Below, piece by piece: positions 11,101-22,043 of a stretch of DNA of 64,000 nt. Positions within the stretch are counted from its first letter, which is position 1. Each line of letters begins with the position of its first letter. The notes under the pieces are model-generated. The model was not told the origin of the DNA. It saw only the letters and a program-made list of their open reading frames with translations, and ran no database searches. Both the position numbers and the translations under genes were made by a program. Source of the stretch: Leptodontidium sp. MPI-SDFR-AT-0119 (Eukaryota; Ascomycota; Leotiomycetes; Helotiales; Leptodontidiaceae); NCBI GenBank assembly GCA_020726505.1, contig JAHLEZ010000020.1, positions 1,302,001-1,366,000 of the forward strand, read 5' to 3'.

Positions 11101-11839
11101 TTTACCTCCCTGTGGCTTTGGTATTTTCATGTTGCAGATATGACATGGATTCACATCATTTGCGCATTTTAGATTCTATATTATTCAAAGGCTACGGATA
11201 TAATAGCTAGTAATAAAAAACCCTGAACACATTCTGCCACTGTAACTAGTTATAGAGGCAAAGTCTAGACAGTGAGGTTTTTTGGGGGGTTACTATCACC
11301 ACCTCGCTTGAAGTTTATCCCCATATTAGGTCGTCACCTTATTACCTGGCTTAGCTTTGTTTTGAACGATAGTCACAGAATCACACCGCCCGCTCACAGG
11401 GACCCAGGAATACCACTAACCTTCATTGTCTAGTAGAGATAAAAATCGCTCTCTACTTGCCATAATCTCTGTACTAAACTACCTGAGAGCTCGAATCTTG
11501 AGAAAAGTAACCCCTCTTAGCTCAATCGGACCCTCTTCTTGCCCCGGCTCCCCTCGCTCGACTCAATTTTATGCTCAACCCCTGCCTCCGTCGCATCTGG
11601 GTTCGACTCAAACCTAACTCCCCCCTGGAAACTCAACTATTCGTTCAAACCTTTCATCAACCTATGTCCGATCTACGCTGGAGACTTAATACTTAGGCAA
11701 AGATAGTTTAGCTAGATCTTCTTTGGGTACTTACTCGTTTGTCTGGTACGGCGATTCGCCATGTCTTCAGGTAGTATGTTTCTAGGGAGTGGATAAGTAT
11801 CTTACTAAGCTGTATCAACATTGGCGTGTATCTCAAATA
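11101..11839. other. Gene-free segment
   Basis: No supported gene. It contains pyrimidine-rich text and a G run near 11280. Confidence 0.35.
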
Positions 11840-12028
11840 TGCAGCCACTCCACTTACTATCTCTTTGAACGAGGGTTTCCATGATACATAGTCCCTGGAC
11901 CTGTAATTACGTAGTATATCGGCCATACTTGCAGATGATCAAGGCCACGTCGATACCATCGAATTCCCCCAATTCAAACGTTTTCTTAACCAATGTGTCC
12001 TTCCTCCTATTTATTCCCTCGGACAATA
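11840..12028 (-). pseudogene. MADS-box-like fragment, frameshifted
   Basis: The minus strand reads INRRKDTLVKKTFELGEFDG then IDVALIICKYGRYTT. This matches the core of a MADS box (RxxR..L.KK..EL..L..vdvAlII.....y.ty). A one-base shift then restores YRSRDYVSWKPSFKEI, corresponding to the Y.S.D..SW.PS.E.I tail of the MADS-like protein at 38028. An in-frame TAA just after YTT ends the first frame. The piece abuts an ankyrin fragment directly upstream. Identity rests on the motif and on similarity to the second locus. Confidence 0.6.
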
Positions 12029-12315
12029 CCCTCGTGCCCGTTCCCAGTAGCCCACGATAGCAGCGTCCGGCCGTAGCTGTCCTTCGAGTCGACATCGAAC
12101 TTCTCTGTAGTAAGCAGCGACTGAAAGATAGCTTCAAGCCAAAAGTACGCTGCTAAATGCAGTCCTGTCATATCCCTCAGGAATCTTTCGTTATACCTCG
12201 TGTCGGATGAGTAAATCTTCTCAGCTAGTAGTGCTTGGGCTTGTTTCTGGAGAAATTCTATGGTACTCAAAATCCTTACAAGGGCGAGACACCGGCCAGG
12301 TAGTAATATCTTCAT
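12020..12315 (-). pseudogene. Ankyrin-repeat fragment
   Basis: About 100 residues: a helical N-terminal part, then DMTGLHLAAYFWLEAIFQSL and SYGRTLLSWATGNGHEGIV, which are two ankyrin repeats of the type found at the C terminus of fungal NACHT/NB-ARC proteins. It ends at a TAG where the MADS-like sequence begins. It may once have belonged to an NLR-like protein, but the HET/NB-ARC relic at 10.3-10.9 kb is downstream, in the wrong order to be its N terminus. Confidence 0.65.
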
Positions 12316-12702
12316 CGATATCCTTACTTATTGCTCCCTACTAAACCCAAGCCTCCCAAGGTCTCGGGGCTAATCTTTCCGCGATTCTTTGGGCCGCGGA
12401 GTTCTGAACTTGGCTACTACCTCCGCGAGATTCCAATCCTCTTCAGGGCTTATTCCAGAGCAGTCTTTCTGATGGTGATTTTGAATGATCGCTAGGAGAT
12501 GACTCAAGAAACGCAGCTAGCTGCGAAAAAGCCTACTCATTCAGGAATTCAAGAGTGATGGAGAGTTACTGTATGGATTATGGAGTCTACCGATGAAAGA
12601 AGAGACGGCGCGGACTGATTGAAAATCAAAGTTACAACTTGCAAAGTCATTTGTTGACATATCTATTCCCATGAGTCTGGTACAGTCTCTACGGGACTGC
12701 AA

Positions 12703-13702
12703 CTAATCGTATGTTGCTATCGCTTTCTCAGTCCAGTCCCACAACTTCGCAGCAAGACTGGGGTCCCGTGACGGAATTGTGGTCTTCTTTCCGATGATCC
12801 CAATGGGTTCATAGTACTCCCCCTTCCGGATCCCGCTTCTCTCAGAGGTGGCGGCCCATAGCTGTGTATAAGGCCCTTGCTCCACTGACACTCTGTCGCC
12901 CATAGTAATCAAAAGTGCTGGAAGACGCGTGGCAAGCGGAAGGCTACCCCAAAGATTTGTCATGACCGCACCAGGGTGTACCGCGACGGAAAGAATCTCT
13001 GGGTAACGCTTCGCCAGCTCGTGAACATACAGCAAATTCGAGAGCTTGCTCTGGCCGTACCGACTCCACTTATGACCCGGGTTGATGGCATTTCCGAGGG
13101 TAGCCTGGGGGGTGTTGAGAGTAGCGAAGTCGATGCCGGTTTTAGGAGCCTGCTTGTACGCGGAAGATGAGAGACTGACAATACGCACATCCGCACCCAC
13201 CTGGCTGGCCGTTCGGAGCATCGTTGGCAGGAGCAACCTGATGAGAAGCGCGTGTGCTAGGTGATTGACTTGAAACTGAATCTCGTAACCGTCTTTACTG
13301 GTGTCGGCATCGACGGCCATTATGCAGGCGTTGCAAACAAAAACGTCCAGACGGTCAGATATGGTGTGAAACCTCCTTGCGGCTGCCTGCACTGATTCGA
13401 GACTGGCCATATCGCACTCGATGAACGTGAGGGAAACATCCCGATGCTTTTCCTGAACCTTTGTAACGATTTCGATGCCCTTTGATGCGTTTCGTCCCGT
13501 AAAGTATATGTGTGCTGGCTTGTGTGCTGCAAGGGCCGTAATACAACCAGCGCCCAATCCGGCGGTGCCTTGGTTATTGTAAGTATTCGTGCCCGCTATT
13601 TTAGACGCTGGACTCGGCGATGTACTCACCTCCCGTTATTAGAAAGACTTTCCCGCCTAATTCAGGGATATCATTGATAGGATTGAAAGATGATTTCGCC
13701 AT
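12703..13702 (-). CDS. Short-chain dehydrogenase, retinol dehydrogenase/WWOX-like
   Basis: Two exons (13702-13630 and 13568-12703), 312 residues. The first exon encodes MAKSSFNPINDIPELGGKVF and reaches LITG; the second completes TGGTAGLG (residues 23-30), the NAD(P)-binding glycine motif. CDM (adenine-ring Asp), a NACIM variant of NNAG, and YGQSK with Tyr195/Lys199 complete the active site. HPGAVMTNLW after the active site is typical of this SDR group. The apparent alternative start inside the intron (13629) is rejected because splicing the 61-bp intron restores the Rossmann N terminus. The substrate is unknown. No operon-like partner is evident. Confidence 0.88.
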
Positions 13703-15526
13703 TCGAGGAATCACAGTTTATGGCTGTAGGATTTCATAGACAGGCAAAGCAAGACCGCTGCCGCAGGCTCAGATAATTCGTCATACGGTATTGGCCACAT
13801 GTGACATTCATTGTCAAGCCTCAATCCTGATGTTGCTACGGCCGTAATATTGTGATGATTTAGCCTCTTTTGTAGTAATCATCCTGATTAAAAGTATGCA
13901 TGCTCGGGCGGGTTACTAATCACAGCTAGAATGCATCTTACCTACGAATGTACGACGGACTGCGAGGTACAGATTCCTCCAGGCTCCAAGACGGCAATGG
14001 AGATTCTGCATTTCCCGCCTTAGAAAGAACTCCCCGTTGAAGTGGCTGCGTTACCCCTTTATTCAGTGGACTGAAAATAGGGCTATCCACTCCGGGGGAA
14101 AGAAAGTTTACTGGTTCGTCAGGGAACCCTGTAGCGGGTAGGACCCATTTTCAGTCCATTGAACAAAGGTAGTAGCAAATGCAAAGCAGTCACCCGGAAC
14201 CAACCACTGTACAGGAGACCCATTCTTATTGCCTTCCTGCGCAGAAGAAGGCGTCGCCAGCTTAAGTCAAAGTCATCACGCGAAGGCAACAATGAAGCAC
14301 ACGTCAGTCGCAGTAAGAGGACTAAGTAATAAGAAGAACGTCGTACGGTCTTATTCACGTCTGTGCGTTTTCCATGGTCATGATGAGCCCCGGATGAAGA
14401 CGCGTTCGGAACTGCGCTATGTTTTAAAGTTTCCTCCAGGCATGGCAACTGATTCTCAGAATGTTTTCTCCACTCACGGAAGACAACAGTTTTCCAGAAA
14501 TGGGTCCCAAAAATCTTCTCGACAAGGCTCCTTGGAGACTGACTCCAGCCAACTTGATTTGGTTGCTACGCTTGCCCCGACAGTTGGCGGCCGCGTCGAC
14601 TTATTGTCAGGTGCCTCCTAATGTAGTCAGTATCGCGTCGATTAAACTCCGCTGGTTTTGGTGGCGATTTATGAAATCACTCTAAATACTAGCGAGCCTA
14701 CTAGGTATTGGGCCAACCCTTCCAGGTTGATGAATAGGTATCTACTGTATCTGTAAATCACCCCGTAGCCAATTAGAAATCACCAGAATTAACGTTCATT
14801 AAGGGGGGAGACGGTAAAGGACAATGTGCGAAAGGTTATTCCTGTAGGTACGGAAGGTACCTTCGCAAGCACATTAAAATGATTGATTAGTGAATGACCT
14901 CGGCAGCCAAATGCTTCACTTGCCCTATTCTTCCGCTCATCTCACCTACGAAGCTCCACAAACTCACAACAAATCAATTCCCTTCCACTAGCCGCATACT
15001 TATGTAAAGTGAGCTGGAATTAGGCGAACAGGCATTTTATTCTTACTGGTTCGTTTCCCTCTCTCTCTGCTGGATAAGAGAGATTCGAGATTAGTGAGAA
15101 TTACAGGCTAATCATAGGGGATGATTCGGTAGCTCTCCTTCTCTTCAGATAGGTAAATTTAGGAATCTAAGGTGCGTTGGACAGATATATTTTCTTCACT
15201 GTTTTGGCTACATATCTTGGAGCTGGAACTGCATGTGCGAGGAGAGGCATTTTGATGCCTACGTTGGTTTTTTTGGGGAGTACACTTTTGATGGGGATTG
15301 CTGCTTTGACGGGAAATTGATTGCTTGTAGGCAAGGGCTGAGGAGTTGGAGGGGTTGCGGAGTCGGGTGAAGAAGAAGCAAGAGTGTTAGTCGTAGGAGG
15401 TAGATGTTTTGTTCATCAGGGTAGGGGTCCAGCTTCATTAGCAAAGAAGGCGACGAAAGAGCTAGAGGTCCAAGTGAGCCAAGTTCAGGTGTAAATCTCC
15501 GGCCATTCTTTAGTATGGCAAGTATA
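13703..15526. other. Gene-poor region
   Basis: About 1.8 kb with no convincing gene. Open frames at 14119-14685 on both strands have no recognisable motif and overlap each other. Nothing could be supported. Confidence 0.4.
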
Positions 15527-16262
15527 AGTCCCCACCCCACCATTCCGCGCACCCCCCCATTCCGCGCACCCTTTTACCGCAAAAACAGCGATTTTCGACC
15601 CTTTTTAATTATATCAAAAATTAATAGAATTTTATAAGACTTTAAATCTGGAATATTAAAATATATATAATTAAGAATGCAAACTATAAATTGGTTTGGA
15701 TTACATAATATTACATACTAAGTGTTTGGAACTTGATTTTTCGCTTACTATACAAATTTGGTGTGAAATTTATTTTTCTTATTTTTCAATTATCTTTATG
15801 AGTTATTATTAGAAATACTTAAAGTTAAGAATTATATAAGATTATATAAGACCTCTTAAGTGCATCCTATTTTTAGGTTATTTGCTTTAATAATCCTTTT
15901 TTAATTAAGTTGTATGAGAAATATAAATTACTTAATTACTCAATAACTACTAATATTAATATATTAAAACTTAGGGTATCATAATTTAAATACATATTCT
16001 ACTTATCGTTTTAGTTTCAAGTGTTTTTATCTATTAGTTAAAAAGATATTTTTCGCATTTTTTATATGTAAAAAATTAAATTTAATATTATAAAATATTA
16101 CGTAATCTATAACATCTCTTCTTTTAATATATTTATAAATAAAGTATAATAAGCTTATTATAAAAGTTTCATAAAATTCTATTAATTTTTGATATAATTA
16201 AAAAGGGTCGAAAATCGCTGTTTTTGCGGTACAAGGGTGCGCGGAATGGTGGGGTGGGGACT
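15527..16262. mobile_element. Fot1/pogo-like non-autonomous element, 736 bp
   Basis: Long terminal inverted repeats start AGTCCCCACCCCACCATTCC on both ends and run about 90-100 bp through CCGCAAAAACAGCGATTTTC. The element is flanked by TA (15525-15526 and 16263-16264). The left end carries an extra tandem copy of about 20 bp (CCCCATTCCGCGCACCC type). TA target and AGT-starting ends fit the Fot1/pogo branch of Tc1/mariner. The interior is extremely AT-rich (roughly four fifths by eye), has no open frame and looks RIP-mutated. Confidence 0.85.
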
Positions 16263-16786
16263 TAATTAATTAGTGGAATCTGTGTGGGATCATCGTCCTT
16301 GTGGGAACTGGAGACGTCTATGGTCTTCTTTTTGGGCACAATGAGCTAGGAATTTGGCATGTATTGCCCAGTATACGACTTTCATTTTGTTATCAGCTTC
16401 CAAGCAGTGAATTCGGATGGCAAAGGCGGAAATAAAGGTAAGGACAAAACCCAAGTTCTTTTACGCGCATAACCTCAAATCCACATCCATTACAGGTCTG
16501 AACTTCAAGTCTCCTCGGTCCAGCTACTGTGTATCATTAGTGCCACTGACTTCACTGTCGCCAATTTAAAGATGGATAACCCTGCCGGAGATAATAACTC
16601 ATTGAGCTATAACACCGCTTTCGCAGTTGGCAGCTTTGCCGTTCTGATTACTATCCGCTCGTTAACCACCGTTCTCTAAGGGCATTTCGGTTTTCAAACG
16701 GTCTAATGTAAGGCCGTTAGCTAATATTACGCCGCTTAACGTGAAAGCTTATTATCCTCCAGAGAGTTGACTATTCGACTATTTGA

Positions 16787-16794
16787 CTATATAT
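16787..16794 (+). promoter_or_regulatory. TATA box of the MRJP-like gene
   Basis: TATATATA about 70 bp before the chosen ATG at 16861. Its position argues against the in-frame ATG at 16783, which would lie within or before the box. Confidence 0.5.
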
Positions 16795-16860
16795 ACGAGG
16801 CTTCTTCTCGTACCAAGTAGTTTTAAGTCCTGTGCTACACGCCACACACGCAAAAAGACT

Positions 16861-18181
16861 ATGAAGATTACCCAAAGAGCGATAGCTGCACTCGCCTGCT
16901 GTATCTCCAGCGCAGCCGAAGCGCAAACCATCCTTTCAGATCCCGGAGTGACAGGTCCGCCCCTTGAGATCGCTCATCTCTATTACGATCAATGGCCGAC
17001 TGGAATCACAGTCTCCTCAACGGGACGAAAATTTTCAAACTACCCAGCCGGCTTGGATCCTGGCAACACGAATAATGGGACCAACAATGCGTATGCTGTC
17101 GCCGAACTCACTGGGATCGACACAGAAATACCCTACCCTAGCGTTGAGATGAACAATCCCCCCGGAGGTGCCATTAATCGTACGACTGGATCTCCGTCAG
17201 GCGCAAACTACCAAGATCATTTCATTGGTGTCCAAAGCGTTGTTATCGACGCGCTTGACCGGCTCTGGGTTCTGGACACTGGCCGGGCTATTGACCCGCT
17301 CAGCGGTGTTCAGGTACTTTCCACATATGGTGGGCCCAAGCTTGTTGGGATCGATCTTACAACAAATACTGTTTTCCAGACAATCCTCTTCCCGCAAGAT
17401 ATCGCTTTCCCGGACTCATTCTTGAACGACGTACGGTTCGACTTACGCGCAAGTGTTTCGAGCAGTGGGAAGGGTGTCGCCTATATTACCGATTCAAGTA
17501 CAGAAGGCCGCAACGGGATCATCATTGTAGATCTTGGGACCGCGGCAAGTCATCGGCACTTGGATCTGGTGCAACAAGTGCGACCTGACACACAAATCGT
17601 GCCATTCATATGGGGAGAACCAATATACTTTATGGCGGGACCGGACCGACCATTCATGTACTCGCCGGTCGGCTCAGACGGTATAGCCTTGTCGGCTGAT
17701 GGTGAGGAGCTTTTTTTCGGGTCTTTGGGATCTAGATACTTATATTCTGTCCCGACTGCGCTACTACGATCGCGATCGGCAACTTCAGAGTTGATGGCAC
17801 AACAAGCAATCCGAAATCGAGGCCAGAAAGGTATGAGCGATGGGTTTGAAAGCGACTCCAATGGTTACCTATACATTGGCAACTCCGAGCAAAACGCAGT
17901 GAATCTATATAACGCGGCGAATGGGACCGTGAATGTGTTGGTAAGGGATCCGAGGATTAATTGGGTTGATACGAGTGAGTCGCACTTTTTCTAACAGCTG
18001 AAGTGGCCAAAGGTTAATTTATGACATAGTGTCGGTCACGGTGGATGGCTATCTTTACTTCTCTTGTAACCAGTTACACCTCACGCCTGCTATCTATCCT
18101 GGCACGGATCGAAGGACGAAACCATGGGTTCTCTTTAAAGTCAAGCTTCCAGATGGCGGTGGCAAGGTGATCTTAACGTAA
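16861..18181 (+). CDS. Secreted yellow/major royal jelly protein-like protein
   Basis: Two exons (16861-17974 and 18030-18181), 421 residues. The N terminus MKITQRAIAALACCISSAAE is a signal peptide with likely cleavage after AEA. The mature protein has yellow/MRJP beta-propeller features: WPTGITVSSTGRKFSNYP, LWVLDTGRA, AYITDSS, DGIALSADGEELFFGSLGSR and a late LYIGNSEQNAV blade. The intron (55 bp) joins WVDT to MSVTVDGYLYF, giving a complete final blade ending KVKLPDGGGK. In insects some members convert dopachrome; fungal members are mostly uncharacterised. The protein probably acts outside the cell. The in-frame ATG at 16783 was not used because of the TATA box next to it. Confidence 0.85.
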
Positions 18182-18653
18182 ATACTAGGTACTTCTTCCT
18201 GTAGAAGTTTTTTTGCAATTAGATAGCAAGCTTTCTCGTTCAGTAGAAATTCCTGGGCGCGTGGCACACAGGTGGTGGGTTTAGAGGTGATCTGAAAAAG
18301 TGGTAATTTTATAATCGGAATTTTTGCTTGGTTTCTTAAAATTTGCTCTTTTAGCTTAGATGGTTGTGAATCCATTTCCAGTTCATCCTGGTCTCTTAAT
18401 TCACGGTGTAAGTACTAGGCTGGCAATCGGTAGCTAATTCTAGTGTCGTATGATGTGTTAATACCGACTTTGGTCCCTTTCAGTGCTGAGTCATAGGCTC
18501 ATCTACCAGGTATAAGTGGTGTCTATCTGGGCCCGGGGCTTTGAAACTATTAAACGTTGTGATAACAAATAAGAAGTCTTCATATAATGGATTCTTCTTA
18601 AGATATCGGGTTAATAATATGCTTGTGTATAGTTTCGTCGCATGCTAAATTTT

Positions 18654-18965
18654 TGTGAGGGTTGGAACCCATGATGGGCTAGGGCGTTGCCCTAGCGACC
18701 ACTAGTTTGTTTATTGCGTCTTACTTTGTTTATAAAGGAAAGGCCACACCTGTATTATTAGCTCTTCACGTAGTTCTTTACAGTTTAACCTGAGCCCAAG
18801 TTCTCGACATTTTCACTAGACTTGACCTCTCACAATTTTCCACTTTTAAAAATCCGGATTCCTTAGAGAGGATCCTAAAATGCCACCTATACCACGACAA
18901 ACTATAGATCCGACTATAACGGACGATACCCGGAGGAGCGAACGCGACGAAACCAATATCAGTAA
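18654..18965 (+). mobile_element. Possible 5' LTR and gag start of a retrotransposon
   Basis: TGTGAGGGTTGGAACCC begins a stretch with a perfect palindrome GCTAGGGCGTTGCCCTAGC, a TATAAAGG box at about 18731 and a CGACA end near 18809. About 70 bp later an ATG opens MPPIPRQTIDPTITDD and a charged tail, then decays. LTR, promoter and short leader followed by a gag-like start would explain it. No second LTR is present, so it is a fragment at best; a short unknown gene is the alternative. Confidence 0.35.
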
Positions 18966-19638
18966 GTTTTTGTACAGCTGGGGCTCTAAAATACATGCAA
19001 TATAGGACAATGCTGCTACAGTGGCCCATGATATTTCAAACGGCTGAGTTCATTCAGCCAACGAGTACTTTGGATACAAATGAAATGCCCCGACCTCGAT
19101 AGACGCTTAAGTACCGCGGTATTAGTTAATTTTGCGTACTTTACCATATGCCCCGTCATGTTGACGATGTCCTCCTGTGATGATAGGCTGCTTTAGCGAG
19201 ACGGCCAAGAATTAATGTTCCTCCAGCAATTATTCAGCGCATGTGCCCTGTGGTGAGGCGCTTCTGGCAGCTCGGGGGATTCCAAAGATATGCAGTCGGC
19301 TGGCAACAAAGTGATACAATGACGACCCCCCCCCCCCCCTCCCCCCGGCCCCCTTCGCGATTTCTTTATCCTGCAGATTACATTGCATAGTTGCATATTG
19401 TAGAGATCTCATGCGGCACAACACGAAGCATCAGAGACAGGGTGTGAAGGAGTCGTTTGCATCATATTCCTAGCTACGTAATATTTCTATTGAAATGACA
19501 GCCAACACACCACTTTGGAGATTGATAAACAACCGAGAAGAGTTCTCTCCAAATCGTACCACATAGGTAAAGGACAGACTTGATTCATGATCCTAATCAC
19601 TAGGCCAAGCAGTTCCCCATATACCTAAGATAAACCTA
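18966..19638. other. Intergenic region with a C-rich tract
   Basis: No gene supported. A long interrupted C tract lies at about 19326-19352. Confidence 0.4.
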
Positions 19639-21367
19639 TCACTTCGCCGCCGAGGGGAACAGCCTGATGTGTACACCATTCTCGTGAGTCATTGTTAAGT
19701 TTGAATTGATCAGTGGGTCCCTAGTCGTTGCGATCGCACTCTCAATTGCCTCGAAGCTTTGTAGTAGCTTTACAACAACGAAGCCGGCTTCTGTAAGAGC
19801 GTATTGCTCTACATCTATATTAGCTTCTCTCTCTGAATGTTAGATTATTGCTGAAGGGACAGGATACTCACGCCCTAAGCAGATCCTTGGACCTCCATTG
19901 AAGGGGAGGTACTGCCAGCCTCTTAAGTTCCCCCCTTCCCACCTTTCCGGCCGGAACTTCGCCGCATCCTGACCCCAGAGGTCTGGGCGTCGATGCATGG
20001 CCCAGACAGAATAGATGACAGACGTCCCCTTGGTGATAAAGATGGGGGATAGTCCATTCGCACCACCGCCGACGGGTAGGGTTGTGTCTTTCAGGGCTGT
20101 TCGGACATTTAGCGGAACAGGTGGGTACATACGCAAGGCTGCCAGTTGAAGATTAGCAACACGGCAGGGCTAAGTGCATATAATGAGTATTGGGAACAGT
20201 TATGCATACCTTCGTCAAGAACATATCGAAGATATGGAATGTCCTTTAGAGCCGTGAAGGAGATCTCGGCCTTCGGCTTTTTGGCAGTACCAAATCTTTC
20301 CACAATCTCATTCCTAAGTCTCGCCCATACTTTTGGATTTCGGGCTAATTCATAGAACACCGAGCTCAATAAACTTGCCGTCGTATCACGTCCCGCCAGG
20401 AGGATATTGAGCAGTTGGTCTCGCAGTAATTTGGGATCTCTCGTATCTTTGGCGAGTGCTTCGAGGAAAATGTAGCGTTCTCGGTCTTGTCGAGACTTGA
20501 TATCCCTGTCTGCGGTCGGCTCGAGGGCCTTTTTCACATAGTAATCCACAAGCTGGTGGCAAATACGATTTGCTTCGCGAAATTCCTTCGAATTTATCAA
20601 CCAGTAGAGTCCTTGAGCTCGTGATCGTGCTGCCAAGTAGTCTTGAGATAGATTGAATGCGGCCTCAAAGCCCTGCCGCCCCTTGACTGGCACGCCGGAC
20701 TGCGTGTCAATAGTCGACACAAGGGAGTTCACCGATTCGCCGAAGAGGAAGTCTGTCGATGAATCTAGAGTCAGGCGAAAGAACAGTTCTTGGATATCAA
20801 AGGAGCTGCCATCACTTGGGATGTGGGGCATAAAATGACCCATATGTACATCCAGTTGCTGTATATCTGCAACCTAGTTAATAAAGTCAGTAGCTGCAAG
20901 TAACTCGGCTGATAAGACCTTGCCTGCTCTCTGCTGAACTGTGGGCGCAGGAGTGCGCGCGAGTGGGACCAGCCATTGCCGTCTAGTGTAAAGATGCCAT
21001 CTCCAAGCAGCGGGAGTAAATGCTGGTACCTAGTTCCTAGTCCAAAGTCTGCAAACTGTGTTGCAAGAAGAGCTTTAACGTTCTGCGGCTCGCAAGTCAT
21101 GATTAGGTTACGACCCATGAGTGGTCGCCCGAAGGTGGTGCCATTCTTGCGGAATTCTGATTCGAACCAGGGCAACCAAGACTTTGACTTGACAGCTTGT
21201 GTCATATGATAGAAAGCAACGAGTCCAAAAGGCCCAGACGGGGCATCTCGTACCGGTTTACACGATAGAGTTGAAGCTAAACGGCGACGGTTGTAGGAGT
21301 GTACAAGACGGATCCCTAGGTAGAGGGTAGCGAAAGCTAAGAAAAGGAGTTGATAAGTGCCCGCCAT
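19639..21367 (-). CDS. Cytochrome P450, CYP52-like (alkane/fatty acid hydroxylase type)
   Basis: Four exons (21367-20924, 20873-20210, 20138-19872, 19832-19639), 522 residues. An N-terminal anchor (residues about 4-22) precedes a CYP52-type body with [20 protein letters not shown]. The I-helix motif is [10 protein letters not shown] (about 307-316), the ExxR is EALR at the exon 2/3 join, and the heme loop is [10 protein letters not shown] with Cys about 456. [13 protein letters not shown] follows. Intron 1 is 50 bp and uses a GC donor (CAG|GCAAGG) with AG acceptor in phase 0; the other introns are GT-AG. CYP52 enzymes oxidise terminal carbons of alkanes and fatty acids in the ER. It is divergently paired with an epoxide hydrolase gene. 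No disabling change is seen. Confidence 0.88.
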
Positions 21368-21523
21368 GGTGAAGGATTCTTTAGTTGGTGACCGTGAGAG
21401 TCCATCGATCCGTTGTCATGGCTCAATGAAGACTCACTCATATATAGAATACAATACCCTGGCCGCCGCTTATTATGCAGATCTCCCCTCTCCCCGCCCT
21501 ATCTGACGTGCTGTTCAATGCGG

Positions 21524-21880
21524 GCCGAGGCACGGAAGTTCTCAGGGCTGTGCTAGCGACACAGATTGTGGGAGAAGACGAAGACGAACGGTGATGGTTG
21601 CAGGAGGGCAGGATTGCACAATACGGATCAATACGGATCCCTACTGTACTGCCCTTGAATGCAGCCGAGGCACGGAAGTTCTCAAGGCTGTGCCACCGAC
21701 ACAGAATCAACTATTAGCCCGTAGCCCGATTGTCGATTGTAGGAGAAGACGTACGGCGACAGTTACAGGAGTACACTGAGTACAGCTGAGGCACGGAAGT
21801 TCTTAGGGCTGTGCCACCGATATGGAATTTGCTGTTGCCCCGCACCCCGATGTCGATTGCGGGGAAAGACAACACAACGG
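21524..21880. repeat. Three imperfect tandem copies, about 120-140 bp
   Basis: GCCGAGGCACGGAAGTTCTC followed by a GGGCTGTGC and GACACAG context recurs at 21524, 21664 and 21785. Each copy ends with a TCGATTG..GGGGAAAGAC-like segment. It lies wholly in the shared promoter between the divergent P450 and epoxide hydrolase genes. Confidence 0.75.
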
Positions 21881-22043
21881 CGTCGACCTCGGCCAGGACG
21901 AGGGCTACAACTACCTACCTGGATCCCTGAACTAGCCGGGCTGGTCAGAGCCATGCATGTGAATGAATGAATGTTATTGAGCATTCAAATACCTGTGCTT
22001 TGTGCCGTTTTTAATTCATTCATCACCAAGATCACTCGCTAAG

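Noticed and set aside
11570..11605. GGGTTCGACTC resembling a tRNA T-loop
   Set aside because: No matching D arm or acceptor stem nearby.
14119..14685. Overlapping frames on both strands
   Set aside because: No motif, no splice logic and mutual overlap; treated as chance.
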